A stretch of DNA of 6,219 nucleotides, taken from an uncultured Lachnospiraceae bacterium (lineage in GTDB: Bacteria > Bacillota > Clostridia > Lachnospirales > Lachnospiraceae). Positions 5,960-6,219 of this stretch are shown piece by piece (positions within the stretch are counted from its first letter, which is position 1; each line of letters begins with the position of its first letter). The stretch spans positions 1 through 6,219 of the forward strand of contig CAUCOL010000118.1 in NCBI GenBank assembly GCA_958444395.1. Direction: 5' to 3'. The translations under genes and the position numbers were made by a program. The notes beneath the pieces were generated by a model. The model saw only the letters and a program-made list of their open reading frames with translations, was not told the origin of the DNA and did not search any database.

Positions 5960-6219
5960 CTATGCGGTCACAGCCTCTTTTAGAATCGCATTTAATGCAT
6001 TTCCACTGCTTGTGTGACATCGCACAATATCCACATCGTATTTTTCTGCTTCGGCGATCGCACAGCGCACCATCTTATGTGATACGGTGTTTGTAAACAG
6101 GATCAGAAGATCCGGTCTGCCGATCTGCTCATTCAGATTTCCTTTCATCTGGGTAAATACCTTTGCCTTACAATGGTACTCCTTGCAGATCTTTTTATAC
6201 TGATGGACCATTCTGTCAT
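5960..6219 (-). CDS. DUF2325 domain protein (partial, N-terminus beyond right edge)
   Basis: The last 85 residues of a protein whose start lies outside the window. Counting from the first full codon (6217) it begins DRMVHQYKKICKEYHCKAKV. In DUF2325 proteins, as I recall them, the segment before this is a strand ending in GGHDRM, and the incomplete first codon (?AT) fits His, so the gene should continue upstream rather than start at the ATG at 6211. Further family-like features are IGRPDLLILFTNTVSHKM (30-47), with its Ser-His-Lys motif, and RCHTSSGNAL (64-73). Pattern and length suggest a small alternating alpha/beta fold with conserved Cys and His residues. The function is unknown; some relatives carry extra N-terminal domains, which could not be seen here. 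It is followed by a hairpin and T tract and is probably not cotranscribed efficiently with the methyltransferase gene. Confidence 0.85.
   Translation of the reverse strand, partial: DRMVHQYKKICKEYHCKAKVFTQMKGNLNEQIGRPDLLILFTNTVSHKMVRCAIAEAEKYDVDIVRCHTSSGNALNAILKEAVTA

Noticed and set aside
6209..6211. ATG at 6211 as the start of an 83-residue gene.
   Set aside because: The frame stays open upstream to the window edge and the two preceding residues (Asp-Arg) continue the DUF2325 family pattern, so this is an internal Met.
1..6219. Search by eye for CRISPR repeats, tRNA genes, transposase genes, integration sites and phage genes.
   Set aside because: No regularly spaced direct repeats, cloverleaf sequences or mobile-element proteins were seen; all long coding regions are conserved housekeeping or core-type genes.

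Overview
The window looks like ordinary core chromosome of a Gram-positive anaerobe of the class Clostridia, most likely family Lachnospiraceae. The reasons are the gene content and order (birA, a small DUF6145-like gene and coaX in a row), a type III rather than type I or II pantothenate kinase, a biotin ligase with an N-terminal DNA-binding domain, near-consensus sigma-A promoters and purine-rich ribosome binding sites. This assignment rests on recognition of families, not on a search. All seven genes lie on the minus strand, so transcription runs from high to low coordinates. The long open frames on the plus strand are antisense shadows of these genes.

In transcription order, the right end (6219 to 5960) holds the C-terminal part of a DUF2325 protein cut by the window edge. 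It is followed by a gap of about 190 bases with a hairpin, a T tract and an extended -10 promoter. Next comes a SpoU/TrmH-family RNA 2'-O-ribose methyltransferase (5767 to 4973). A strong promoter (4943-4971) then drives a membrane pair: a short NfeD protein (4830 to 4381) and a QmcA-like SPFH/stomatin protein (4287 to 3337). These two families are well-known partners in membrane organisation and quality control.

About 185 bases with several inverted repeats separate that pair from argF, ornithine carbamoyltransferase (3151 to 2156). Then come birA (2115 to 1114), an uncharacterised small protein resembling DUF6145 (1127 to 735, overlapping birA) and coaX (700 to beyond the left edge). From argF on, the genes are tightly packed with no terminator or promoter that I could see, so argF-birA-DUF6145-coaX probably forms one transcript. 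It joins arginine/ornithine metabolism with two cofactor steps: biotin attachment and the first step of coenzyme A synthesis.

I found no mobile element, CRISPR array, tRNA, rRNA or prophage gene, and no convincing new defence or biosynthetic system. The points worth a second look are modest: the unknown gene overlapping birA, the structured argF leader, the inverted repeat at the predicted nfeD start site, the displaced terminator/promoter overlap upstream of the methyltransferase gene, and several start codons that naive gene calling would place wrongly.
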